Below, piece by piece: positions 1 to 7,117 of a DNA stretch of 23,078 nt (position 1 is the stretch's first letter; every line of letters begins with the position of its first letter). The notes under the pieces are model-generated. The model was not told the DNA's origin and searched no databases. It was given only the letters and a program-made list of their open reading frames with translations. A program made the translations under genes and the position numbers. This DNA comes from an uncultured Eubacteriales bacterium (GTDB lineage Bacteria; Bacillota; Clostridia; Christensenellales; Aristaeellaceae): NCBI GenBank assembly GCA_900542395.1, contig UQNM01000038.1, positions 1-23,078 of the forward strand, written 5' to 3'.

Positions 1-15
1 TGATGTCAACAAGCT

Positions 16-44
16 GCCCGCTCGGTTTTTGCCGAGCGGGCTTT
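16..44. terminator. Hairpin terminator beyond the collagen-like gene
   Basis: A perfect 10-bp inverted repeat (16-25 GCCCGCTCGG with 32-41 CCGAGCGGGC) encloses a 6-base loop. It lies just past the stop codon (48-50) of the minus-strand collagen-like gene. Neither side has a long T-run: TTTGCG follows on the plus strand and AGCTTGTTG on the minus strand. It may serve both this gene and a plus-strand gene outside the window. Confidence 0.55.
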
Positions 45-47
45 GCG

Positions 48-866
48 TTATCCGATTCTCAGGAACGTGATGGAGGCGAGCGTATCCTCAGGGGTCGTTC
101 CGGTCAGCGCCAGCGCGCTGGAGGCGGTCAGGCTGACGGTCGTTGCGCCGGTCGATGTGACCAGCGTTTGAAGCGTGTAGGAGGCGGCGTTGTCGCCGTT
201 GGCGATGCGCGTCTGCGTGGAAGAAATGGGCGTTCCGTTGGCGCGCAGAACCGCGTCCGTCGCGAGCGCCGAGCCGGGCGGCGGATTGAGCACGGCGGTC
301 ACCAGATAGGTGCCCGGCGTGACGAGCGTGAACGTGCCCGCGTTCTGCGTCACGGAGGCGGCGGGCTGGGCGACGAAGGACGGGAAGGCAATCGGCGTGT
401 TGGCCGCCACATTCAGCGCGCCCTGCGCGCTGCCGAGCGCATAGGCGGAAAGTTCAGCCGCGCCGGCAGGCCCCGCGGGGCCGGGTGCGCCCGTCGCGCC
501 GGCCGGTCCCTGCGCGCCCTGAAAACCCTGCGCGCCCTGAATGCCCTGCGGCCCCGTCGCGCCGACTGCGCCCTGCGGGCCGGTCGGACCGGTGGGACCC
601 GGCGCACCCTGCGGGCCTTGCGCGCCCTGCGGCCCCTGAGGCCCTTGCGGGCCGGTCGGCCCCTGCACGCCCTGCGGCCCCATGGGGCCGACGGAGCCTT
701 GCGGCCCGGTCGGGCAGACGGGGCAATTCGGCGGGAAAGGCGGCGGGAACGGGGGACGCGGACAGAAAGCGCCGAAACGGTCGCCCGGAACGCCCTGCAT
801 ACACGGGGCGCTCGAACAGCTCTGCGGAGAACATGAACCTGCGACATAATACGGCAAGAGAGTCAC
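48..866 (-). CDS. Collagen-like triple-helix protein, BclA-type, probably spore surface
   Basis: The product is 272 residues with three parts. Residues 1-53 are Cys- and Pro-rich (C12, C17, C22, C35, C48, C51). Residues 54-137 are 28 uninterrupted Gly-X-Y triplets, rich in GPQ, GPT, GAQ and GPA. Residues 138-272 form a Ser/Thr/Ala-rich beta domain resembling the C-terminal trimerising head of BclA-type exosporium glycoproteins. There is no classical signal peptide, as expected for proteins added to the spore surface by the mother cell. Thr in the Y position (GPT, GAT) matches the sites that carry O-glycans in Bacillus BclA. The start is GTG at 866, because an in-frame stop lies three codons upstream; its ribosome binding site is weak. 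A glycosyltransferase is transcribed divergently next to it. The collagen repeat is certain; the spore location is inferred from the family. Confidence 0.85.
   Translation of the reverse strand: MTLLPYYVAGSCSPQSCSSAPCMQGVPGDRFGAFCPRPPFPPPFPPNCPVCPTGPQGSVGPMGPQGVQGPTGPQGPQGPQGAQGPQGAPGPTGPTGPQGAVGATGPQGIQGAQGFQGAQGPAGATGAPGPAGPAGAAELSAYALGSAQGALNVAANTPIAFPSFVAQPAASVTQNAGTFTLVTPGTYLVTAVLNPPPGSALATDAVLRANGTPISSTQTRIANGDNAASYTLQTLVTSTGATTVSLTASSALALTGTTPEDTLASITFLRIG
456..707 (-). repeat. 28 tandem Gly-X-Y codon triplets (9-base unit)
   Basis: This is the triple-helix part of the collagen-like gene. On the plus strand it appears as repeated GGGCC/CTGCGG blocks with 9-base periodicity. Such tracts often change length by slippage, so this segment is where strain-to-strain length differences would be expected. 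Confidence 0.85.
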
Positions 867-911
867 CTGCTTTCATGGAAATGGGGGAGCGTGTTTTTTC
901 GTCTCCCGACA

Positions 912-940
912 TACTCTATGAGAGAGAGCCGCCCGGTGTG
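912..940 (-). promoter_or_regulatory. Candidate sigma-K-like promoter for the collagen-like gene
   Basis: Read on the minus strand, CATAGAGTA (920-912) fits the sigma-K -10 consensus CATANNNTA. An AC (939-938) lies 17 bases upstream, inside CACACC, as the sigma-K -35 element would require. The start point would be near 904, giving a leader of about 38 bases. It fits mother-cell expression of a spore-surface protein. The motif is short and could occur by chance. Confidence 0.4.
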
Positions 941-968
941 CGCCAGACCGGGGGCGGAAAGGAGCGCC

Positions 969-2078
969 ATGACGGAACTTTCGCTTTGCATGATCGTCAA
1001 AAACGAAGAGGAACGGCTCGCGCGATGCCTGAGCGGCGTGCAGGGCGCGGTCGATGAAATCATCATCGTGGACACGGGCTCGACGGACGGCACCAAGCGC
1101 GTGGCCGGGCAGTTTACAAGCCGCGTCTATGATTACGCATGGGATGACGATTTTTCCGCCGCGCGCAACGCATCCCTCGACCACGCGACAAAGCCGTTTA
1201 TCCTCTGGCTGGACGCGGACGACGTGGTGGAGCGCAGCGAAAAGGAGAAGCTGATGGCGCTCAAAAACCGCCTGACCGCCGACGTGGACGCGGTGATGAC
1301 GCCGTATCACACGGGGATCGGGCAGGACGGGCGGCCGACGCTGATCTATGAGCGGGAGCGGATCGTGCGCCGGGACGCGGGCTTCGTCTTCTCCGGCGTG
1401 GTGCATGAGGCGATGCGCGTATCGGGCAACGTGCTCCACGAGAACATCGTGATCCGCCACGAGCGGGGCGATAAGCCGCCGCAGGGCAGGCGCAATCTGG
1501 ATATCTATGAAAAGTGGATGGCGCGCGGGCGGCGGATGACCGCGCGGGACAGCTATTACTACGCGCGGGAATGGATGGATTGGGGCGATCCGGGGATGGC
1601 CGAACGGGCGTTTGCGCAGTTTCTGGCCATGCCGGACGGGTGGATTGAAAATCGCATCGACGCATATATTCAGCGCGCGGAATGTCTGCAAAGGCTGGGG
1701 CGGCGCGCGGAGGCGCGGCAATCGCTGCTGGCCTCGCTGGCGCTGGGCGCGCCGAGGGCGGAGGCGCTCTGCGCGCTGGGCGATCTGGAGATGGAGGAGA
1801 GCGCGTGGCAGGCGGCGGCCTTCTGGTATCGCGCGGCGATGCTGTGCAGACCGCCGGAGGGCGGCGGATTCGTGCGGCCGGAGCTGTATGATTACGTTCC
1901 GGCCATGCAGCTCTGCGTGTGTTACGACCGCATGGGGCAATACCGGCTGGCCGCGCAGATGAACGAGCGCGCGCTGCTGCTGCATCCGGGCGACGCGGCG
2001 GCGCTGGCCAACCGCAGGTATTTTGAAACGCGATTTTCCGAGCTAAAAACCGAGCAAAATAAGGAAAAGCAGGGGTGA
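969..2078 (+). CDS. GT2-family glycosyltransferase with C-terminal TPR region
   Basis: The product is 369 residues. The N-terminus (MTELSLCMIVKNEEERL) is a canonical GT-A fold glycosyltransferase start. It continues with IIIVDTGSTDGT (about 31-42) and the metal-binding DAD motif (82-84, in LWLDADD). Residues about 190-369 contain helical TPR-like repeats with several AEARQ/AERAF-type pairs. This is the architecture of SunS-like and spore-surface protein glycosyltransferases that transfer a sugar from a nucleotide donor to a polypeptide. The start at 969 is chosen because AAAGGAG (957-963) precedes it at good spacing; an in-frame ATG upstream lacks a site. It is the first gene of the 969-8338 operon, overlaps the next gene by 4 bases, and diverges from the collagen-like gene. 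The family is certain; the acceptor is inferred from neighbourhood only. Confidence 0.9.
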   Translation: MTELSLCMIVKNEEERLARCLSGVQGAVDEIIIVDTGSTDGTKRVAGQFTSRVYDYAWDDDFSAARNASLDHATKPFILWLDADDVVERSEKEKLMALKNRLTADVDAVMTPYHTGIGQDGRPTLIYERERIVRRDAGFVFSGVVHEAMRVSGNVLHENIVIRHERGDKPPQGRRNLDIYEKWMARGRRMTARDSYYYAREWMDWGDPGMAERAFAQFLAMPDGWIENRIDAYIQRAECLQRLGRRAEARQSLLASLALGAPRAEALCALGDLEMEESAWQAAAFWYRAAMLCRPPEGGGFVRPELYDYVPAMQLCVCYDRMGQYRLAAQMNERALLLHPGDAAALANRRYFETRFSELKTEQNKEKQG

Positions 2079-3193
2079 GCGACACGAAAAGATGGGCGGC
2101 AGGGCTTTTCATCGCCCTGATTTTTATGTATAATCATGGTGGGGGTTTGGCACAGGGCGAAACCAGCGCGAAGGCCGCCTGCGTGATGGAAATGGAAACC
2201 GGGCGCGTATTGTTTGAATATAACGCCCGCGCGCGGCTGCCGATGGCCTCCACCACGAAGGTGATGACGGCGCTGCTGGCGATTGAAAACGGCGATTTAA
2301 GCAGCGAGGTCACCTGCTCGTCCAATGCGTTCGGCGTGCCGGGCACGTCGATTTACCTCGCGGAGGGCGAAACGCTGACGCTGGAGCAGATGCTCTATGG
2401 GCTGATGCTCGCCAGCGGAAACGACGCGGCCGTGGCGATTGCGGAGCATATCGGCGGCAGCGTGCCGCAGTTTGTGCGGATGATGAACGCGCGGGCGGCG
2501 GAGCTGGGCGCGGCCGGCACCCATTTTTCCAACCCGAACGGCCTGCCGGACGACACGCACGTGACGACGGCCTACGATTTGGCGCGGATTGCCCGCGCGG
2601 CGATGGGCAACGAGGCGTTTCGGCGGATCGTTTCCACCCGGTCGGCGCAAATCCCGTGGGCGGGGCGGACGTACAGCCGCCAGCTCAGAAACAAGAACCG
2701 GCTGCTGGAAACCTACCCCGGCGCGACGGGCGTTAAAACGGGGTTCACCAGCCGCGCGGGGCGCTGCCTGGTCTTCGGCGCGAGCCGGGACGGGATGGAA
2801 CTGGTCGGCGTGGTGCTGAATTGTTCGGATTGGTTTGACGAGGCGGCGCGGCTGATGGACGCCTGCTTTGAATCCTACACGATGGCGCGCGTGCTCGGGC
2901 CGACGATGGCCGCCGGAAAGATCGCCGTCATCGACGGACGGCAGGCGAGCGCGCGGCTCTGCGCGATGCAGGATCTCCGCGTGCCGCTTTGCGAGGGCGA
3001 AAGCGCGCAGGTTGTGCTCGACGTGCCGCAGGCGGTTCGCGCGCCGGGTTACGCGGGGCAGCATATCGGCACGGCGCAGGTGGTCGTGGGCGGTAAGGCG
3101 CTGGCCTCGTGCGAGATCGTGCTGAGCGAATATGTGGAAAGCAAACGGCTGGCGCTGGATGTGCGGCGGGTCGTTTCACGATGGATGTTATAA
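2075..3193 (+). CDS. D-alanyl-D-alanine carboxypeptidase (PBP5/DacF type)
   Basis: The product is 372 residues. It removes the terminal D-Ala from peptidoglycan stem peptides outside the membrane. All three active-site motifs of serine peptidase family S11 are present: STTK (59-62, nucleophile S59), SGN (114-116) and KTG (221-223, in GVKTGFTSRAGRC). A hydrophobic signal sequence covers about 6-27. The C-terminal beta domain (about 275-372) fits the family, and there is no obvious final amphipathic anchor. It starts with GTG in a GTGA overlap with the preceding TGA, so translation is probably coupled. Clostridial DacF homologues are often sporulation genes (cortex or germ wall), which would suit the neighbouring collagen-like gene, but no sporulation promoter is seen here. 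A second S11 enzyme lies at 13234-14712. Confidence 0.93.
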   Translation: MSDTKRWAAGLFIALIFMYNHGGGLAQGETSAKAACVMEMETGRVLFEYNARARLPMASTTKVMTALLAIENGDLSSEVTCSSNAFGVPGTSIYLAEGETLTLEQMLYGLMLASGNDAAVAIAEHIGGSVPQFVRMMNARAAELGAAGTHFSNPNGLPDDTHVTTAYDLARIARAAMGNEAFRRIVSTRSAQIPWAGRTYSRQLRNKNRLLETYPGATGVKTGFTSRAGRCLVFGASRDGMELVGVVLNCSDWFDEAARLMDACFESYTMARVLGPTMAAGKIAVIDGRQASARLCAMQDLRVPLCEGESAQVVLDVPQAVRAPGYAGQHIGTAQVVVGGKALASCEIVLSEYVESKRLALDVRRVVSRWML

Positions 3194-3206
3194 GGAGAAG
3201 CATGGA

Positions 3207-3917
3207 ATGAGGCTGCAAAAATACATGGCGATGTGCGGCGTGGCCGCAAGACGCAAATGCGAGGAAATCATTGCCGCGGGGCGCGTGGCGGTCAACGGCG
3301 AAACCATCACCCAGATGGGCACGCAGGTGGAGGACGGCGACGTGGTGACGCTCGACGGGCGGATCATCACGCCGGAGGAAGAAAAGCGGTACATCCTCTA
3401 TCACAAACCGGCGGGCGAGGTCACGACCGTCAGCGACGACAAGGGGCGCGAAACGGTGATGGATCGCTTCGCGGATTTCCCCGTCCGCCTCTACCCGGTC
3501 GGGCGGCTGGATTATGACAGCGAGGGGCTGCTGCTGCTCACCAACGACGGCGAATTGGCGCAGCGGCTCACGCATCCCTCCTGCGAGGTGGATAAGGTCT
3601 ATCTGGCGCGCGTGACGGGCAACCCGAGCAACGACGCGCTCGACCGGCTGCGCCGGGGCGTGTATATGGAAGGCGATGAGCGCCGAACCTATCCCGCGCA
3701 GGTGCGCGTGGTGCGCGACGAGAGCCTGTTTTCCGATATTCTGGTGACGATTCACGAGGGACGCAACCGGCAGGTGCGCCGGATGTTTGACAGCGTGGGG
3801 CACAAGGTGCTGCTGCTGCGCCGCGTGCGGTTTGGCCCGCTGGAGCTGGGCGACCTGCGCCGGGGCGAGTGGCGCGAGTTGAGCGCGGAGGAGATTGCAA
3901 GGCTCAAGGCGCTTTGA
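3207..3917 (+). CDS. rluB: RsuA/RluB-family 23S rRNA pseudouridine synthase
   Basis: The product is 236 residues. Residues 1-50 form an S4 RNA-binding domain (LQKYMAMCGVAARRKCEEII, then AGRVAVNG). The catalytic domain carries GRLDYDSEGLLLLTNDGEL, in which D102 is the catalytic aspartate that attacks uridine. RNRQVRRMF (about 188-196) is the other conserved family block. This family converts a uridine near the peptidyl transferase centre of 23S rRNA (RluB) or in 16S rRNA (RsuA); the Firmicutes form is normally called RluB. ATG 3207 is chosen for AAGGAG at 3192-3197, and its first residues match the usual S4 start. The gap to the carboxypeptidase gene is 13 bases. The substrate choice RluB versus RsuA is inferred from family custom. 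Confidence 0.9.
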   Translation: MRLQKYMAMCGVAARRKCEEIIAAGRVAVNGETITQMGTQVEDGDVVTLDGRIITPEEEKRYILYHKPAGEVTTVSDDKGRETVMDRFADFPVRLYPVGRLDYDSEGLLLLTNDGELAQRLTHPSCEVDKVYLARVTGNPSNDALDRLRRGVYMEGDERRTYPAQVRVVRDESLFSDILVTIHEGRNRQVRRMFDSVGHKVLLLRRVRFGPLELGDLRRGEWRELSAEEIARLKAL

Positions 3918-3942
3918 ACGAAGAAAGCATAGGGGAAATACG

Positions 3943-6693
3943 ATGAAGAGCGATTTAACCTGTCCGGTTGAGATCGTCCGGGTGACGATTCAGCGGGAAA
4001 CCGAGGATACAAATGAAAACGGGCAGATTCTCTGCCTGATCGACTTTTTCAACCTTTCGGATAAGGTGATCGACAGCATCCAGATGAATATCATCTGCTT
4101 TGACGCGGAGGATCAGCGCCTCGGCGGGCGGCTTGTCCGCGCGGGCGCGCACGGTGAGCCGCGGGAGAACTTCTCCGGCGCGTTTGCGCCCGAACACGTT
4201 GAAAACGTGGCGCGCGTGGAGGCCGCCGTGGAGAAGGTCTGGTATCAGGACGGCGTGATCTGGCGGCGAGAGGAGCGCAATGTGCGCGAATACAGCCCCA
4301 ATGCCCTGCTGCCCGGGCGCGAGCTGGATCGGCTTCGTTCGGTCGCCGGGCCGGATGCGGTGGGCTACGCGCGGGAGGACGACACGGTTTGGCTCTGCGT
4401 CTGCGGGCGAGCCAACCGCACGAGCGACGACAGCTGCCTGCGCTGCGGGCGCGACCGGGCACACACGGTCAAGGCATATTCCTTCGCGGCGATTGATTCG
4501 ACGCTGGGGCGCAAGGAGCGCATGCTGGAGGAAAAGACGCGCGAGACGCTGCGCCGCTCCAGCGAGCAGACCGTGCAGCAGATGAAGGCCGTACAGAAAA
4601 AGCAGAGAAAGCAGAAAAAGCGCCTGCGCACGGTCATCACGCTGCTGGCGTTTGTCGCGCTGCTGCTGGCGGCGGCGCGCTGGGGCGCGCCCTACGCGCT
4701 GAGCCTGTATGCCGGGGACAAGCTGGACCGCGGCCTTGCGGCGGACGCGAAGGAGCTGTATGCGCTGATCGACCGATACTGGCCGGACGAGTTCGGCGCG
4801 GCGGCGGGCATGGACGCGGCGGAGCAGAAGATCATCGACGGCCTGATGAACGTGGGCACGGATTCGGCCTACGAGCAGGCGGCGAAGCGCGCCGAGGAAA
4901 TCGGCGACACGCAGCGGGCGGAAAAGGCGATCATCGCGCGCGCCAAGCTGGCCATCGCGGGCGGCGATACCGACACGGCGGAGGCGCTTTTGACGCCGCT
5001 CGCGGCGAACGAAGAGGCGCGCAGCACATTGCGCCGGATGATTTACGACGTCGCCAAGGCGGCGAAGGAGCATCTGGAATATCCGACGGCCATCGAGCGT
5101 TTCGGCTCGCTGGGCGATTATGAGGACGCGGCGGCGCAGAAGACGGACTGCATCTACCTCTATGGCCGCCAGCTCATGCGGGAGGGGCAGTATCAGGCCG
5201 CGTGCGACCAGTTCATGCTGGTTTCGGACACGGGGGACGCGATTGCGCTGATCCGCCAGTGCCGCTACGCGCTGGGGCTGGAAAAGCAGCAGGCGGGCGA
5301 ATATGAAGCCGCCGCGGCGCTGTTTGAGAGCCTCGGCGTGTATGAGGACGCGCAGACGCGCGGCCAGCTCTGCCGCTATACGGCGGGCACGAACGCGCTT
5401 TCCGCGGGCGAGCTGGAAAAGGCGGCCGAACAGCTTCTGGCGGCGGGCGATTACAAAGACGCGCCGCAGAAATTCGCGGATGTGGCGACGACGCTGGGCA
5501 ACGCGGCGCTGAAGGCGGGCGACAACCAGACGGCCATCGGCTGGCTGGAGCAGCTCCCCGAAAGCGAGGAGACGCGGGCGGCGATCAACCGCGCGGTGTA
5601 CGCCTATGCCGAGCAGCTCGTTTCGGACGGGCAGAAGGAAGCCGCCGCCATCGAGTTCTATTCGCTGGGCGGTTATGAAGATGCGATGGCGCGGGGCAAC
5701 GCGCTGGAATACGAGCTGGCGATGAGCGAAAAGGCGCAGGATATCCATTCGGCGCTGGATCGCCTGGAGGCGCTGGGCGACTACGGCGACGCGGCCGCGC
5801 AGGCCGATGAATGTCGGTATGAAATCGCAAAGACGGCGATGAACGCGGGCGAGCTTCAGGATGCGCTGGACGCATTTGAAGCGCTGGGCGACGTGCAGGA
5901 CGCGCCCGAGCAGGCGCAGCGCTGCCGCTATCTGCTGGCGCAGCAGGCGATGCGCGCGGGCGAATACGACGAGGCGATTGCGCTTTACGAGGCCTGCGGC
6001 GCGTATCTGGACGCGGAGGACGGCGCCATGCAGGCGCGCTACGCCAAGGCTGCCGCGCTGTTTGACGCGCAGGAATACCAAGCGGCGGCGAAAGCGTTCG
6101 CCGAGCTGGGCAGCTATGAAGATGCGAAGCAGCGCGTGACGGACAGCGAGGACGCATGGCTGAGCGCGGATTACAACAGCGCGCGGATGGATACGGAGCT
6201 GGGCAATTACGCCGCCGTGATCGACGAGCTGGCGGCGTATTACGAAAGCGAACTGCCGTCGCGCTACGCGCAGATGCACGACATGTATGAATCGGCCTGT
6301 CTGGCGCGGGCGCAGGAGCTGACGGCGCTGGGCAAGCCGCTCGACGCGCTGCCCATCCTCAAGCGCATCGAAGGCAACAAGACCGCGAAGAAGCGGATGG
6401 AGGCCTACGTCTATCAGCTCATCGGCCGATGGAAGGACACGCGCGGCACGGAATACGTCTTCCGCGAGGACGGAAGCTGCTGCATCGCGGGGAAGGAAGG
6501 CTATTTCGGCGGAAGCGGATACGAAATCCCCGTGGGCGACGAGCCGTATCCGACGAAGGGCGAATACAGCGTGGTCAGCGTGCGGGGAAAGACCGTCACG
6601 CTGCGCGGCCTGCAAAGCGGCCGAACGATCCGCCTGAGCTATCTCGGCGAGCCGACGGACAAGGAAGAAAGCGCCGATCATCCGGAAAACTGA
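3943..6693 (+). CDS. Large zinc-ribbon, single-membrane-span, TPR-like repeat protein
   Basis: The product is 916 residues and I do not recognise a named function. In order: a beta-rich N-terminal domain (about 1-135); a Cys4 zinc-ribbon-like knuckle with C152-x-C154 and C165-xx-C168; a charged coiled-coil segment (about 180-229, rich in K, Q, R and E); one membrane span (about 230-246, TVITLLAFVALLLAAA); about nine to ten degenerate helical repeats (about 250-800), each ending near LGDYEDA or LGSYEDA and containing AGEYEAA- or AGELQDA-type helices; and a C-terminal beta domain (about 810-916) starting IGRWKDTRGTEYVFREDGSC, which resembles lipocalin-like modules. The predicted topology places the zinc knuckle in the cytoplasm and the repeats outside. 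This suggests a scaffold or sensor of the envelope. It lies 25 bases after rluB. Confidence 0.85.
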   Translation: MKSDLTCPVEIVRVTIQRETEDTNENGQILCLIDFFNLSDKVIDSIQMNIICFDAEDQRLGGRLVRAGAHGEPRENFSGAFAPEHVENVARVEAAVEKVWYQDGVIWRREERNVREYSPNALLPGRELDRLRSVAGPDAVGYAREDDTVWLCVCGRANRTSDDSCLRCGRDRAHTVKAYSFAAIDSTLGRKERMLEEKTRETLRRSSEQTVQQMKAVQKKQRKQKKRLRTVITLLAFVALLLAAARWGAPYALSLYAGDKLDRGLAADAKELYALIDRYWPDEFGAAAGMDAAEQKIIDGLMNVGTDSAYEQAAKRAEEIGDTQRAEKAIIARAKLAIAGGDTDTAEALLTPLAANEEARSTLRRMIYDVAKAAKEHLEYPTAIERFGSLGDYEDAAAQKTDCIYLYGRQLMREGQYQAACDQFMLVSDTGDAIALIRQCRYALGLEKQQAGEYEAAAALFESLGVYEDAQTRGQLCRYTAGTNALSAGELEKAAEQLLAAGDYKDAPQKFADVATTLGNAALKAGDNQTAIGWLEQLPESEETRAAINRAVYAYAEQLVSDGQKEAAAIEFYSLGGYEDAMARGNALEYELAMSEKAQDIHSALDRLEALGDYGDAAAQADECRYEIAKTAMNAGELQDALDAFEALGDVQDAPEQAQRCRYLLAQQAMRAGEYDEAIALYEACGAYLDAEDGAMQARYAKAAALFDAQEYQAAAKAFAELGSYEDAKQRVTDSEDAWLSADYNSARMDTELGNYAAVIDELAAYYESELPSRYAQMHDMYESACLARAQELTALGKPLDALPILKRIEGNKTAKKRMEAYVYQLIGRWKDTRGTEYVFREDGSCCIAGKEGYFGGSGYEIPVGDEPYPTKGEYSVVSVRGKTVTLRGLQSGRTIRLSYLGEPTDKEESADHPEN

Positions 6694-6726
6694 AAGGCAA
6701 AGCATCAGGACAGAGCATAGATCACC

Positions 6727-7107
6727 ATGAAAAAGAAAGACATCATCATCATTGCCGCCGTGCTGGCGGCGGCGCTGGCGCTCTTCGGCGTATCGCAGAT
6801 CGCGGGGGGCAGGGAGGCCTCGACCGTCGTGGTGACGGTGGAAGGGCGGGAGGTGCTCCGCCGCCCGCTGGCCATGTCGGACACCTATGAAATCAAGCAG
6901 GACGACGGAGCCGTCAACGTGATCGCGGTGGAAAACGGCGCGGTCTATATGAAGGAAGCCAACTGCCGCGACGGACTCTGCATCCATCAGGGCAAAATGA
7001 AGAACGCGGCCAAAACCATCGTCTGCCTGCCGCACAAGCTGGTGGTTCGCCTGGAGGGCGACAGCGCGCCGGACGGGCAGGACGATCTGGACGTCATCAT
7101 ACAGTGA
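6727..7107 (+). CDS. Small membrane-anchored NusG domain II protein
   Basis: The product is 126 residues. Residues 6-27 form an N-terminal membrane anchor or signal sequence. The rest matches the NusG_II family (PF07009 type): NCRDGLCIHQGKM with C80-x4-C85, followed by IVCLPHKLVVRL with C100. These extracytoplasmic beta domains are widespread in Clostridia, commonly near envelope or redox genes, and have no established reaction. The three conserved cysteines suggest metal or disulfide chemistry, which is an inference. Its ribosome binding site is poor (ATCAGGA lies 16 bases or more from ATG 6727), so it probably depends on translation of the preceding gene, 33 bases upstream. It is not a transcription elongation factor despite the domain name. 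Confidence 0.85.
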   Translation: MKKKDIIIIAAVLAAALALFGVSQIAGGREASTVVVTVEGREVLRRPLAMSDTYEIKQDDGAVNVIAVENGAVYMKEANCRDGLCIHQGKMKNAAKTIVCLPHKLVVRLEGDSAPDGQDDLDVIIQ

Positions 7108-7117
7108 GGAGGGCGCG

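Noticed and set aside
3..836. Long open frame on the plus strand opposite the collagen-like gene, with repeated Arg, Ala and Leu
   Set aside because: It is the antisense of a Gly-X-Y repeat in GC-rich DNA, with no ribosome binding site. The minus-strand protein has the clear family pattern.
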